Notes: generated from the sequence alone by a model not told the origin. 64,000 nucleotides of DNA from Botryobacter ruber (GCF_003347595.2 NZ_QCZK02000038.1:1-64000); one strand, 5' to 3'. Shown: positions 17,357 to 26,891, numbered from the stretch's first letter. Program-made: numbers and translations.

Positions 17357-18832
17357 CTACTTCCAAACCTTTCGCAACAGCTCCAGCAGCCATTGGTTCA
17401 TCTCCGGAAACACTTTCAGGCCAAGCGTGAGGCTGCCGTAGATGACGGTGATGAGGAGGGAACGCACCAGCATGTCGAGGAACACGTTGCCCAGGTAGGG
17501 CAGGAGGTAAGAAGCACCCAGGGCAACGATGGCTATTACCGTGATGATGGCAGAACTCCAGGCAAAGGGCTGCAGCTTGTAGAGGTACTGCACAAAAAAC
17601 AAACGGGCCAGGTTGATGCTGGTATAGGAAAGCATGGAGGCAAAGGCAGCACCGTTGATGCCGTAGAGTGGGATGAAATAATAGTTCGTCCAGATGGTGA
17701 GCACCGCCAGTACCATGTTAAACAGCAGGTCCCAGCGGTACTTGTCGGAAGTAGCCAGGATGATGCCGTTGATGCCCGTGGCCAGGTCAATCAGGCGGGC
17801 CAGCGACATGAACAGCACCACGTAGCGGCCGGCGCTGTAGGTTTCGGGCATAAACGAGAACAGGTTGTCGAGGTTGGCCCAGATGCCAATCGCCAGCAAC
17901 AGCCCCAGGATCAGGTTTACGAGCGTGATCTGCTTGTAGAGCTTGCCCATATTTCCCAGGTCCCGGTCTTTCCAGTAATCCGCCACCTGCGGGTACGCTA
18001 TTTTCAAAACCGACTTGGCGGGAATCATAATGGCCGTGGTCATGAAAAAAGCGGTAGAGTAGACAGCATTGTCGCTCAGGCTGTAGGCGCTGATCATGAA
18101 CTGGTCGATGGTGGTGATGATGGTGGTAGAGATGGTGCCCAGGAACGTAAAGAAGCCATAGTTGAGTAGCTCCCGCAGCGGGAAGATGCGCAGCACTGCC
18201 GAAGATGGCATCAGGAACAGCTGCTTCAGCCACATGGTATACACAATCAGCACCAGCACCAGGAGAGAATTGATTCCAACAAAAGCAATCACAAAGGACT
18301 GGAAGCTCATAAAGCCCAGCGAATACACCAGCACCAGCACCAGCGACAGAAACTTCAGCAGGAAATCCTGTACAAACGACGAAACAATGGTCTTGTAGTG
18401 CGACCGCAGGTACGAGGTGAAGAGGTTGAGCAGCAGCGTAAAAAATGCCAGCGGAATGATGTAATAGTAGTAGTCGAGGAGCAGCTGGGAACTGTCCTGG
18501 TACCAGTGCACCACCAGCGGTTTGGCCCCGATAAAAAGGAAGGTGACAATGGCAAAGCCGATGATGGGGACCAGGAGCAGCAGGAACAGGAAGCCGTGGT
18601 GCCCTTTTTCCTTGTTTCGGAAATAGGGGAAGTAGCGGGCGCTCATACTGTTAAAGCCCAGCGCCGAAAACTGAGCATACATGAGGGCGAGCGCCATCAG
18701 CAGCCGCGTAAGTCCTACCTGGTCCTCTTCCAGGATGTTGGGGTACAGCAGCACCGTATTGACATACCCGATGCCAATTCCGGCATAAGATACGATGGTA
18801 TTCCAGATTCCTTCCCGCTGTAGTTTTCCCAT
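17357..18832 (-). CDS. Wzx-like polysaccharide flippase
   Basis: A 491-residue integral membrane protein with about 14 hydrophobic segments and the MATE/MVF-type start GIWNTIVSYAGIGIGYVN, typical of O-antigen/teichoic-acid flippases that move undecaprenyl-linked glycans across the inner membrane. It is the last gene of the minus-strand glycan locus and probably exports the product made by the upstream genes. Substrate specificity cannot be read from sequence. Confidence 0.85.
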   Translation of the reverse strand: MGKLQREGIWNTIVSYAGIGIGYVNTVLLYPNILEEDQVGLTRLLMALALMYAQFSALGFNSMSARYFPYFRNKEKGHHGFLFLLLLVPIIGFAIVTFLFIGAKPLVVHWYQDSSQLLLDYYYYIIPLAFFTLLLNLFTSYLRSHYKTIVSSFVQDFLLKFLSLVLVLVYSLGFMSFQSFVIAFVGINSLLVLVLIVYTMWLKQLFLMPSSAVLRIFPLRELLNYGFFTFLGTISTTIITTIDQFMISAYSLSDNAVYSTAFFMTTAIMIPAKSVLKIAYPQVADYWKDRDLGNMGKLYKQITLVNLILGLLLAIGIWANLDNLFSFMPETYSAGRYVVLFMSLARLIDLATGINGIILATSDKYRWDLLFNMVLAVLTIWTNYYFIPLYGINGAAFASMLSYTSINLARLFFVQYLYKLQPFAWSSAIITVIAIVALGASYLLPYLGNVFLDMLVRSLLITVIYGSLTLGLKVFPEMNQWLLELLRKVWK

Positions 18833-18905
18833 GAAAGGCGCAAGTGCTTTAAGCCTGCAAAACTAAGGCTAATCGTTCAGTCTGCCACCACACCAGCCTC
18901 AAAAA

Positions 18906-20258
18906 TTAAGTAGTAGTTGAAAAGACATCAGCTGCTTCGGAGCAGGTGAGGAAAGTTGATCCCTGAGCTTTTGTTTCTTCCAGGATACTTTGCAGCACCT
19001 GCCACCACTGCCTCTCCTGCTCCGGGAGGGGGCGCTCGGGGTAGTCCGACAGGTTTTCGTTGTGCCACAGCAGCGTAAGCAGCCCGCCGAATTCCTTAAT
19101 TTCCTGCAGCATGGGGCGCAGCAAGGGCAGCACCTCCGACGGACGCAGGTGCATGTACTGCGGGTTGTAGAGCGTGGTATCCATCAGGCAGAGGGGCAGC
19201 TCCAGGAAGCGATGGGCGCGCTGGCTTTTAAAATCGAAGGGATAGAAGGGGTGGCAGAAGGAGTTCCGGAAACCAACATGTTCGGCAAAGCCCAACGTAG
19301 TGTCGTAACGGAGTCCGCTTTCGTCGAGTACCTGCGGGGTGGTGCGGGGGGCATAGGAGAGGTAATGGAAGCGGTTTCCATGTACCGGTACGCTCAACTC
19401 TTGGGCCTCCTGTTGCAGTTGATGTACGCTGGCGGAAGTGCCGAAGCCGCCATGCAGCCCCACCTCGTGCCCGGCCTGCAGCAACGACTGTAGCTGCCGC
19501 TGGTTTTCCGGAGAAGCAACATCGTAATCCGAGTTGGGATGGCCGTGATATTTTGCACTGTTTGCCATCCAGAAAAAAGTGGCTTTCAGGTGATGATCAG
19601 CGGCAAAGACCATTAATTCCGGGATATTGTGCCAGGCATCTTTCCCGCTAAGTTTGCGCAGGGCCAGTTTAGCGAAGGGGAGGAGCTGCCCCTTTTTTAA
19701 GCGCTGTACCCCGGCTACTTTCCAGGCTGAATTTATCCGGTCGATGTCGTGGGTGAGGCAGGTGGCGAAGCTTTTCTGCCCGGGCCACTGCTTCTGCACC
19801 AGCCGCACCCGGGTAGATTTCTCCATCGTCTCTTTCAGAATGCCGAAGTAATAGTTGACGACCGGTTTTGTAAGGAAGCCATGCTTTGCCTGCATGCTGG
19901 CGCTGTAGGGGAAGCGGCCAAAGCTGTCGTGGGTGGTGCTGTGGTATTCCTGCCAGCCGCTGAGCAGGTAAAAAGCCGAGGAAATGATGTCGTAGTTGAT
20001 GGTGGCGCTGCCGCTGTAGTAACTGATGAGCTCAGGCTCAGCATCCTCCTCAAAAAAGAAAGGTACCTGCTTTCCCTGCCACTCCTTCCAGACAACCTGC
20101 AGTGGGTGTGGTGACTGCTGCTGAAAGAAATCTCCGCTGTATTTCCGGATGCAGACACCTGTTGCGGCAGCTTCCGTACCCCAGGCTACCGGAACAGCGG
20201 CCGCTTGCGGGTAGAGGCGGTGGAAGTGGGAGAGGATGTAGTTTATAGCAGCGTCCAT
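18906..20258 (-). CDS. Polysaccharide deacetylase-like protein
   Basis: A 450-residue protein with an N-terminal domain of unknown function (probably DUF7033) and a C-terminal NodB-like region: CLTHDIDRINSAW gives the Asp/His metal triad start, FFWMANSAKYHG and GHEVGLHGGFG the second metal-His motif, and LLTLLWHNENLSDYP a late motif. It likely de-N-acetylates a glycan or lipid-linked intermediate of the locus. The frame starts at a TTG (20315), but ATG 20258 is preferred. Two copies of the dispersed repeat lie in frame inside it (18991-19023, 20096-20126). Confidence 0.78.
   Translation of the reverse strand: MDAAINYILSHFHRLYPQAAAVPVAWGTEAAATGVCIRKYSGDFFQQQSPHPLQVVWKEWQGKQVPFFFEEDAEPELISYYSGSATINYDIISSAFYLLSGWQEYHSTTHDSFGRFPYSASMQAKHGFLTKPVVNYYFGILKETMEKSTRVRLVQKQWPGQKSFATCLTHDIDRINSAWKVAGVQRLKKGQLLPFAKLALRKLSGKDAWHNIPELMVFAADHHLKATFFWMANSAKYHGHPNSDYDVASPENQRQLQSLLQAGHEVGLHGGFGTSASVHQLQQEAQELSVPVHGNRFHYLSYAPRTTPQVLDESGLRYDTTLGFAEHVGFRNSFCHPFYPFDFKSQRAHRFLELPLCLMDTTLYNPQYMHLRPSEVLPLLRPMLQEIKEFGGLLTLLWHNENLSDYPERPLPEQERQWWQVLQSILEETKAQGSTFLTCSEAADVFSTTT
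18991..19023 (-). repeat. Dispersed repeat inside a coding sequence, copy 8
   Basis: In the direction of the gene it reads as plus-form repeat and encodes EQERQWWQVLQ near the C terminus of the deacetylase-like protein. Confidence 0.5.
20096..20126 (+). repeat. Dispersed repeat inside a coding sequence, copy 9
   Basis: Core CAGTGGGTGTGGTGACTGC. It encodes FQQQSPHPLQ in the N-terminal domain of the deacetylase-like protein. Confidence 0.45.
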
Positions 20259-20364
20259 TCTTTTTGTGCGTGAGATGTAGGAACTGTGGAAAAGTCTCCA
20301 ATCAAAGGGGAACAAAAAAGATACAGGTTAATCCTGCCACTGCTCTCCCGATACCACATGCAAT

Positions 20365-21645
20365 TCAAAATTTTAAGTACTCCCTGATATACGTTATAGC
20401 CAGTTCACTGCTCCTGCCATCGTTTGCTGTACCAACAGTGGCATTATAATACTGCGCCCGCAGGTACACATCCGGACGATGCTGCCTGTAGCTTTGGATT
20501 AACGCTGCCAGTTCCGGTGCAGCATTTGCCTGCTCCACCAGCCCCTGCTGTGCGTAGCCATAGTAATCGTTCAGCGCCACATCTTTATCAAATTTATAAT
20601 AAATCCCCGGAATGTTGAGCATGACCGCTTCCAGGTGAATGGAGGAATCGCCGGCAATTATCAGGTCCTGGTGCAGGAGGAAATCAAAAGCATTTTCCTT
20701 TTTGGCGTCTGACAAAACGATATGTGGGTTTAGCGCTTGCAGAAAACTGAAATCGCGGGTGTCGCGGGGATGGGGCCTTACGGTCAGCTGCAATTCCGGA
20801 AACTTCTGCGTGAGCAGTTGCACCACCGCTCGTATCCCCTGGGTGCTGTCGATGGTGTTGCAGCAGATGCCCAGGTAACGCACAGGAGTGGCGGCTTTGC
20901 GGTGCTGGATATACACATCCGCTTTGGGCATGCCAATGAACTGCACTTCGCCCCGTATCGGGCCGCATTGTTTGTACTTGTCGAGCGCATCCTGGCCTTC
21001 CAGCAGGCTGAGGTCGTGCTCAAGCGGCGGGAAGCTGGTGCTCACACTGGCGTGTTGAATGTAGATGGTGGGTATGCTGTGCGCTTTGGCGGCATAAAGC
21101 ATGGCCCGGGCATCGGCATTGTGGTCGTTGGCAAACACAATGGCGGCAGGCCTGTATTGCTTCAGCAGCCGCAGGTAGATTTCGTAAAAGCCGATGGCAT
21201 CGTACACCAGGTCGAAAAAACGCAACGCTCTGCGGCCGTGCGACTTGTACAGCGACCAGAGTACAAAGGGAAATTTGTAGTAGTAAAGAAGTTTAAAGCG
21301 GAAGGACAGCCTGTTTACCTGTTTGCCATATTTACCGATGTTCTTGTTTTGACCTGCCACAAAGGCGGTATCCGGTAGTGCCTCTGCCAGGAACCGGAGC
21401 GAGTCGTAGTTGTTCTGGCTGACCACGTAGAGCCAGACTTTTCCCTGCAGGTGGCCGATTGGTTTATTTACTTTGAACAGGTTGAGCACCAGCCGTCCGC
21501 CGGTGTAAAGCAGCACTTTAAGCAGACGCTTCAACGGGTTGTTTGGCGATACCGGCTCCAGGGCATGCGGCGGAAGCCCGGCAAACGTATCGGTTAGCCG
21601 GATGTGGAGAATTTTGCGGTATAGCGCTGCTGTTTTTTCAAGCAT
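20365..21645 (-). CDS. GT-B-like protein of the pseudaminic acid locus, candidate glycosyltransferase
   Basis: A 426-residue soluble or peripheral protein I cannot place in a named family. Motifs in order are KVWLYVVSQNNYDSLRF, YRPAAIVFANDHN, IYIQHASVS, LTVRPHPRD and IIAGDSSIHLEAV. The HP and SS pair at these positions is what bacterial sialyltransferases, Kdo transferases and CDP-glycerol-polymerase-type GT-B enzymes share. It lies 3 bp after pseI on the same strand. A CMP-pseudaminic acid transferase is the attractive reading, inferred from motif and context. A polysaccharide-assembly protein of other specificity remains possible. Confidence 0.7.
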   Translation of the reverse strand: MLEKTAALYRKILHIRLTDTFAGLPPHALEPVSPNNPLKRLLKVLLYTGGRLVLNLFKVNKPIGHLQGKVWLYVVSQNNYDSLRFLAEALPDTAFVAGQNKNIGKYGKQVNRLSFRFKLLYYYKFPFVLWSLYKSHGRRALRFFDLVYDAIGFYEIYLRLLKQYRPAAIVFANDHNADARAMLYAAKAHSIPTIYIQHASVSTSFPPLEHDLSLLEGQDALDKYKQCGPIRGEVQFIGMPKADVYIQHRKAATPVRYLGICCNTIDSTQGIRAVVQLLTQKFPELQLTVRPHPRDTRDFSFLQALNPHIVLSDAKKENAFDFLLHQDLIIAGDSSIHLEAVMLNIPGIYYKFDKDVALNDYYGYAQQGLVEQANAAPELAALIQSYRQHRPDVYLRAQYYNATVGTANDGRSSELAITYIREYLKF

Positions 21646-21648
21646 CTG

Positions 21649-22695
21649 CTACACCACATCCCGGTTGAGAGGCGTACCTGCCTTTATTGCAACTTTTGCT
21701 TTCTTGCCCAACAACTCCTCATAATATTTAGGCGCCAGTCCCAGCCCCGGACGAATTACCCGAATGTTCTCTTTTGTGAACGTTTCCCCTTCCCGTATGT
21801 CCTGGGCTGCATAAATGGAGCGTTTGAACAGCCTGCTCTTTTCTTCGGCCCGTTGCACCCCGTACTGTACATAACCAAGCGCCTGCCAGGCCCTTTCCGT
21901 TTCCACCACCAGCGCCTGCAGCTCCTGCGGTTCGAGCGAGAAAGCGGAATCGACGCCACCTTCGGCACGGCTTAAGGTAAAATGCTTTTCTATGACAGTC
22001 GCTCCCAGCGCTACGGCAGCTACAGCGGCGCCAACCCCCATGGTATGGTCCGACAGCCCCACCTGTACCTGGAACAGCTCGCGCATATGCGGTATGGTCA
22101 GCAGGTTCGTATTTGCAGGTGTGGCCGGATAGGTGCTGGTGCATTTGAGCAGGATCAGCTCCTGTACGCCTGCTTGTTGCAGAATGCGGACAGCTTCATC
22201 CAATTCGGCTAACGTGGCAGCTCCCGTACTCATAATTACAGGTTTGCCGGTGGCTGCAACTTTTTTCAGCAGCGGGTGGTCGGTATTTTCAAACGAGGCT
22301 ATTTTATAAACCGGAGCGCCTAATTCTTCCAGGAAATCAACAGCCGTTTCATCAAAAGGAGAGGAGAAAGCGATAATGCCCCGCTCTTTGGCACGGTCAA
22401 AAATGGCCTGGTGCCACTCCCAGGGGGTGTAGGCTTCTTTGTACAGGTCGTAGAGTTCGCGGCCTTTCCAGAGCGAGTTCTGGTCTTCGATGGTGAAAGC
22501 GCCCGGCAGGGTCATGGTGTCGGCGGTGTAGGTCTGCAGCTTGATGGCATCGGCACCGGCATCGGCGGCGGCGTCTACAATAGCCAGTGCCCGGTCAAGC
22601 GACTGGTTGTGGTTGCCCGACATCTCGGCTATGATAAAGGGCTTATGACCGGGACCAACCAGCCTGTCGCCGATTTTTATTTCGTTGTTCATCAT
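21649..22695 (-). CDS. pseI: Pseudaminic acid synthase
   Basis: Condenses the 6-deoxy-AltdiNAc sugar with phosphoenolpyruvate to give pseudaminic acid. It has 348 residues: a NeuB-type TIM barrel (IAEMSGNHNQSLDRALA, KLQTYTADTMT, CTSTYPATP, GLSDHTMG, EKHFTL) and a C-terminal SAF/antifreeze-like domain (SIYAAQDIREGETFTKENI). PseI rather than NeuB is favoured by the neighbours pseB, pseC and pseG and by the GNHNQSL form of the barrel motif. It lies 12 bp after the pseG-pseH fusion gene, evidently in one operon. Confidence 0.9.
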   Translation of the reverse strand: MMNNEIKIGDRLVGPGHKPFIIAEMSGNHNQSLDRALAIVDAAADAGADAIKLQTYTADTMTLPGAFTIEDQNSLWKGRELYDLYKEAYTPWEWHQAIFDRAKERGIIAFSSPFDETAVDFLEELGAPVYKIASFENTDHPLLKKVAATGKPVIMSTGAATLAELDEAVRILQQAGVQELILLKCTSTYPATPANTNLLTIPHMRELFQVQVGLSDHTMGVGAAVAAVALGATVIEKHFTLSRAEGGVDSAFSLEPQELQALVVETERAWQALGYVQYGVQRAEEKSRLFKRSIYAAQDIREGETFTKENIRVIRPGLGLAPKYYEELLGKKAKVAIKAGTPLNRDVV

Positions 22696-22707
22696 TTCTA
22701 AAACACT

Positions 22708-24189
22708 TTACTTAACCAGAGACAGCACAAAGCGGTACGCCTGTGGATAGAACGGATCAGGTTCTGCATAGTTGAAGCCTGCCTTCTCAAACGCACGCAC
22801 CGAGGCGGTATTGTCTGGCTGCACCAGGCCGGCTACTTCTTTGAGCTCCGGGTGTTGCTGCTGCAAAAATTTTATTCCTTTCAGCAACACCACATGCCCC
22901 AGTCCTTTGCCCCGGAACCCCGGTGCGATAAGATAGCTGAGCAGGGCGCTGCTGCTGCTGAGTTCGAAACGGATATGGGCCATAGGGAGACCATCCACTT
23001 CGGCAATGTAGAGACAGCTTTCGGGAATTGCAAGCTTATACCGGAACCATTGCTGGTGCTGTTCCAGCGGAATGGGCTCCGGGTTGAAGGAATGTTTTCT
23101 GACTTCCGGGTCGTTGGCCCACCCGTACAGCAGCAGCATGTCCTGCTCCGTTACCTCGCGCAAACGGATGCGGGCGCTCAGGCTAAGGGTTTGGATAAGC
23201 TGCCGGTAGCGGTCTGTGTTGCCACTGTTGAAATACCGCCGCTGCCGTACTACCTGCTGCTGAAACAGCTCCGGAACCGCATGCTTTTGGAGCAATTCCG
23301 GTAATTGTGCATAAGCAAAAGCCAATTCCTGCTCCAGCAGAAACTGGTAGAAGCCTGCCTGGTTGTCTGCCGTTTTCAGGACAAACAGGATGCCGCCCAC
23401 CGCACAATATTCATAGGCGATGCCACTGGCGGAGGTAACAGCTATCGCACAGCGTTGCATCAAGCGGCACATGGCCTCCGCCTCGAGGTTCTGGTGAAGC
23501 GAAACAGTTTTCTGCTCCAGCGACCACTCCCTCAGCTCCTCCCTGTGCAGGCAGGCACTGCCGATGACTATCTCAAGCTGTGCGACATAAGGCAAGCCCG
23601 CCAGCTCCTGCGCCAGCCGGAGAGTATGGTTAGCCGGGTCAGCGCCTCCTAAACACACAAGCAGGTGCAGTGGCTGTGGTGGCAGGTGCAGATGCTCTTT
23701 TAGGGCATTCCGGAATGGTTCCCGAAGCAGTGCATAGGCCGGTCCGGTATAAAGCCTGGTGTAAGGTGCCAGCTGGTAGGCTTCAGGTGCTACACCGCCT
23801 GCCATATTTACGACAGCGTCGGCAACAAAAGGATACGAATGGATGTCGTCGATACACAGGAGGCTGCAGCCGTGGTTTTTAAGGGTATGCTGGTAAGCTG
23901 TATCGAAGTGGTAACCGTCCAGCACCACCACATCGGTTGGTTGCAGGTGGTTTTCTGCCAGGTAGCTAGCCTCCGATTCATACGCCTGCGTTTCGGGCAG
24001 GATGATCACCTGCGGGCATGTCTGCTTTATTTTCTGCAACAGGCTTGCTTCGGGGGCCTGTATGGCAAATATAAGCAAATAATCCTGCTGCAGCACCTCC
24101 GCCAGCGCCAGCGAGCGCACCACATGCCCCAGCCCGATGCGGCTGTTGCCATCTGCCCTGAAAACGATTCGTGACTTTCTTTGAGTCAT
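22708..24189 (-). CDS. pseG: PseG-PseH fusion: UDP-sugar hydrolase plus N-acetyltransferase
   Basis: A 493-residue two-domain protein. Residues 1 to about 335 are PseG, the GT-B-fold hydrolase that removes UDP: RADGNSRIGLGHVVRS with the likely catalytic His22, VLDGYHFD, LVCLGGADPAN and VTSASGIAYEYCAVG. From about 340 a GNAT domain follows (LREVTEQDMLLLYGWANDPE, LIAPGFRGKGLGHVVL, NTASVRAFEKAGF) of the PseH type, which acetylates the 4-amino group before PseG acts. The fusion joins consecutive steps. A copy of the dispersed repeat (23661-23695) encodes part of the PseG interdomain region. Confidence 0.9.
   Translation of the reverse strand: MTQRKSRIVFRADGNSRIGLGHVVRSLALAEVLQQDYLLIFAIQAPEASLLQKIKQTCPQVIILPETQAYESEASYLAENHLQPTDVVVLDGYHFDTAYQHTLKNHGCSLLCIDDIHSYPFVADAVVNMAGGVAPEAYQLAPYTRLYTGPAYALLREPFRNALKEHLHLPPQPLHLLVCLGGADPANHTLRLAQELAGLPYVAQLEIVIGSACLHREELREWSLEQKTVSLHQNLEAEAMCRLMQRCAIAVTSASGIAYEYCAVGGILFVLKTADNQAGFYQFLLEQELAFAYAQLPELLQKHAVPELFQQQVVRQRRYFNSGNTDRYRQLIQTLSLSARIRLREVTEQDMLLLYGWANDPEVRKHSFNPEPIPLEQHQQWFRYKLAIPESCLYIAEVDGLPMAHIRFELSSSSALLSYLIAPGFRGKGLGHVVLLKGIKFLQQQHPELKEVAGLVQPDNTASVRAFEKAGFNYAEPDPFYPQAYRFVLSLVK
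23661..23695 (+). repeat. Dispersed repeat inside pseG, copy 10
   Basis: Near-consensus: GGTGCAGT then GGCTGTGGTGGCAG then GTGCAGA. It encodes HLHLPPQPLHL on the minus strand, just before the conserved GGADP loop, where PseG proteins tolerate length change. Confidence 0.65.
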
Positions 24190-24306
24190 CTAACTATAAT
24201 TTTGCATCAGCGCTGAAGCCTGCGAAAAACTGCCACAGGTTTTCACTTCACCCCAGGTCCCTCTTAAAGTAGGCCGACTTGATTGTTACTATTACTAGTT
24301 TTTTTC

Positions 24307-25071
24307 TCAAAGAGGAGAGGACCCTGGGGGAGAGGGTGCTGCTTTCCTGGTTATACAAAAGGTGCTGACGCCAATCGGGAAATTGATGTACTTCAGAAGT
24401 TTGTTCTCAAAATTGATGAGATTAAAAAGCACGTTGTTAAAAATGCCGGGCTTAATTAAATCGCCCGAATTGTTTTGCTTTTTGTTCGATCGCAACCTGC
24501 TAAGCAGCCGAACCAAAAACACAGGGAAAAATAAAAACAGATTCCAGTAACTTGATTTTTCTATTTCGAGGCCGCTCTCTTTTATCTTTTTTTCTAAATC
24601 TTCTCTGATGTACCTTCTAAAGTGCATGTTTACTTCATCATGTTCACTCCACAAGGCCATAAAAGCCGGAACAAAAACAAGCAGAATACCATTCGGTTTT
24701 AATAAGCCAGCCCAATTCCCGAGCGCTTTCCTGTCATCCTTCAAATGCTCCAGGCAATCAGATGCAATGATTATATCGAACTTCCTGTCTAAGTAAATAT
24801 CCTGGGCATCCATAACAAATGAGTTTTCTATACCATTTGCTCTGCAATTGTTAATGGCTTTTTCACTGATGTCTACGCCATACAAATTGTCCGCTTCAAA
24901 GCCAATGGCTTTAAGTTCATTGAGCAGGATGCCGGAAGAACAGCCAATATCAAGAACTGATAAGTTCTTCGGATAGTTTTTCAGAATGTCAAGAATGTAC
25001 TTCCTTCGGGCTTTAAACCAAAAGTTAGTCTTTTCTACTTCATGATATAAATTTTCAAAATCTCCTTTCAT
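24307..25071 (-). CDS. Class I SAM-dependent methyltransferase
   Basis: A 254-residue methyltransferase: motif I LSVLDIGCSSGILLNEL, acidic post-I NLYGVDISEKAI, IIASDCLEHL and GILLVFVPAF. A hydrophobic patch near 175-190 (WNLFLFFPVFLVRLLS) may contact the membrane. The N terminus LYHEVEKTNFWFKARRKYI is typical of methyltransferases in lipid-linked glycan loci. It is AT-rich and starts a three-gene AT-rich block. The last residues (APSPPGSSPL) come from a GC-rich repeat-like stretch, so the native C terminus may have been changed. Confidence 0.82.
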   Translation of the reverse strand: MKGDFENLYHEVEKTNFWFKARRKYILDILKNYPKNLSVLDIGCSSGILLNELKAIGFEADNLYGVDISEKAINNCRANGIENSFVMDAQDIYLDRKFDIIIASDCLEHLKDDRKALGNWAGLLKPNGILLVFVPAFMALWSEHDEVNMHFRRYIREDLEKKIKESGLEIEKSSYWNLFLFFPVFLVRLLSRLRSNKKQNNSGDLIKPGIFNNVLFNLINFENKLLKYINFPIGVSTFCITRKAAPSPPGSSPL

Positions 25072-25139
25072 TGGAAAATTCCCTTATGGGTGTATATGAT
25101 CTGTTTCAGGAAATCTCCCTGATCTGAATTAACAGTTTT

Positions 25140-26891
25140 TTAAAGGTGCAATGCTGTCGCAGCACCATGATTAACCTCGTATAAATAGACTTTTAATGGT
25201 GTTTCGGGACTGGAAAACTTACCAACAAACGCTAAGTTGTTTTCGTTGCTGTTTTTTATTTCTAAAGCGGACAAAATATAATCTCCTCCCATGCCTTTCA
25301 ATGCCTTCGTGTCCAGATCTAAATTTTCAATAGATGTCCCGTTCAGTACAAAATAATTCTTGTCTGCAATTTCAGAAGAAAAAACATAACATCTGTTTCC
25401 CCAGCTATCAAAGTACTGTTTTAGTTCCTGTGACTTCTCCAGTTCCGGAGCAATAATTTGCCTGAATTTAACTTTATAAGCAAGTGGATAGTTGTTTTGA
25501 TAGCTGTCCAGCGTATAAAAGCCATTGTATTGGGCAACTGCGGGAGGAATGCCCACACTTACGATACGATAGGTACTCTGTGGCTTGTTAATGGCTTCCC
25601 GAACCTGGTACATCAGGTCTTCAGCAAAATACTCTTTGTAAGAGATATTGCTTTTATCCGGGGTAAAAATCTGAATTATATTTTGTCGGAGTTCAGTATT
25701 TAAAACAGCCACGTACACGAAATTCAGCATTACCACTGCTACAACGATACGTTTGTGCCATTTTAGTGTGCTTCGGTTTGCTACCTCATTTATACATAAG
25801 GCGAATAAGATGTACCAAAGGAACGGAGACAGAAAGTTAAATCTGTGAAACTGAAATGTTTTCAGGATTTTTACGCTGTTTTTCAGCGGAATCAGGATTT
25901 CCCAGTTGTAGACTCCATAGAGTAGCGAGATCAGGCAAAGCGCTAAAAGTACTGCGAGTAACAGTTTTGTCTCAGTTAATTTTTTCCTGAGCAGGTAAAG
26001 AACTGCAGGTACAAAGATCAAAATGACAGTATGAAGCGAAGCCGCATGATAATGACCAATCAAAAATTGTTCTGCTGTTTTTTTTACAACTTTTAACAGG
26101 TTATAATGACTGTAGCTCATATCCCACCCTGTCCTGTGGGAAGTAAAGTCTCCGGCAAATAGCAGCAGATTTAACTGATTTATTTCCGCTACTAAATACA
26201 GCACGGTGGTGCCTGATAAGACATAGAACAAAGGAAGATATTTTGTTTTATCAGATTTGTATAAATAATATAAAAACGCCAGTCCGGTTACGAACAGTAT
26301 GGCATATCCACCTAAAATCAGAGAAGAATAAAAAGGAAATAAAAATACAACCAGGTAGCTTAATAACAGGTGCTTCCTGTTAAGAATGTTTAGAATACAG
26401 AAGGTGAATAACGGCAGACCTGCTATCGTTATGCCATACATGGTATAGAAAGGTAACAACGCAAAAGACAGCGCCAGAAAGCCTGCTATAAATTTTTTTT
26501 GATCTACTTCTAACCTAACCAGGTACTTTGATAAGAGCAGGTACATTCCTGCAAAAGCGATTGCCTTTACCAGCGCAAAGTTGACCAAATAAGCCGTAAA
26601 TGGCGGCAGGAAAGCATAGAGGAGCGTAATGACATTGAAGGAGCTAACATTAAAGCAATTGCGCTTAATGCCATTCATCACCGGGTTAATAACAACGTCG
26701 TTACCGATGGCAAACAAGTTGTTGGTTGATTTTAAAAGAACGCGGTAAATAACTTCAGAATCAAGGTTGTCATGAATGGTAATGATTGCATCCTGCTGCT
26801 GTACAATGTAGATCAAAAGATAGCTTACAAAGAGCAGAAATGCTACAAGCAAAGCAGCATTACCTCCCGAATTCACCCGCATCCGACGCAT
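25140..26891 (-). CDS. Polytopic membrane protein, GtrII/GT-C-like (probable DUF6044)
   Basis: A protein of 583 residues with about 12 hydrophobic segments and a soluble C-terminal domain. The first loop carries IHDNLDSEVIYRVLL, resembling the acidic first-loop motif of GT-C glycosyltransferases that use polyprenyl-phosphate sugars. The gene directly upstream encodes a GtrB-like enzyme that would make such a donor. Start choice: the frame opens with TTG at 26912, inside the upstream gene; ATG 26891, 8 bp after that gene's stop, is preferred. It is strongly AT-rich. Specific sugar unknown. Confidence 0.75.
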   Translation of the reverse strand: MRRMRVNSGGNAALLVAFLLFVSYLLIYIVQQQDAIITIHDNLDSEVIYRVLLKSTNNLFAIGNDVVINPVMNGIKRNCFNVSSFNVITLLYAFLPPFTAYLVNFALVKAIAFAGMYLLLSKYLVRLEVDQKKFIAGFLALSFALLPFYTMYGITIAGLPLFTFCILNILNRKHLLLSYLVVFLFPFYSSLILGGYAILFVTGLAFLYYLYKSDKTKYLPLFYVLSGTTVLYLVAEINQLNLLLFAGDFTSHRTGWDMSYSHYNLLKVVKKTAEQFLIGHYHAASLHTVILIFVPAVLYLLRKKLTETKLLLAVLLALCLISLLYGVYNWEILIPLKNSVKILKTFQFHRFNFLSPFLWYILFALCINEVANRSTLKWHKRIVVAVVMLNFVYVAVLNTELRQNIIQIFTPDKSNISYKEYFAEDLMYQVREAINKPQSTYRIVSVGIPPAVAQYNGFYTLDSYQNNYPLAYKVKFRQIIAPELEKSQELKQYFDSWGNRCYVFSSEIADKNYFVLNGTSIENLDLDTKALKGMGGDYILSALEIKNSNENNLAFVGKFSSPETPLKVYLYEVNHGAATALHL

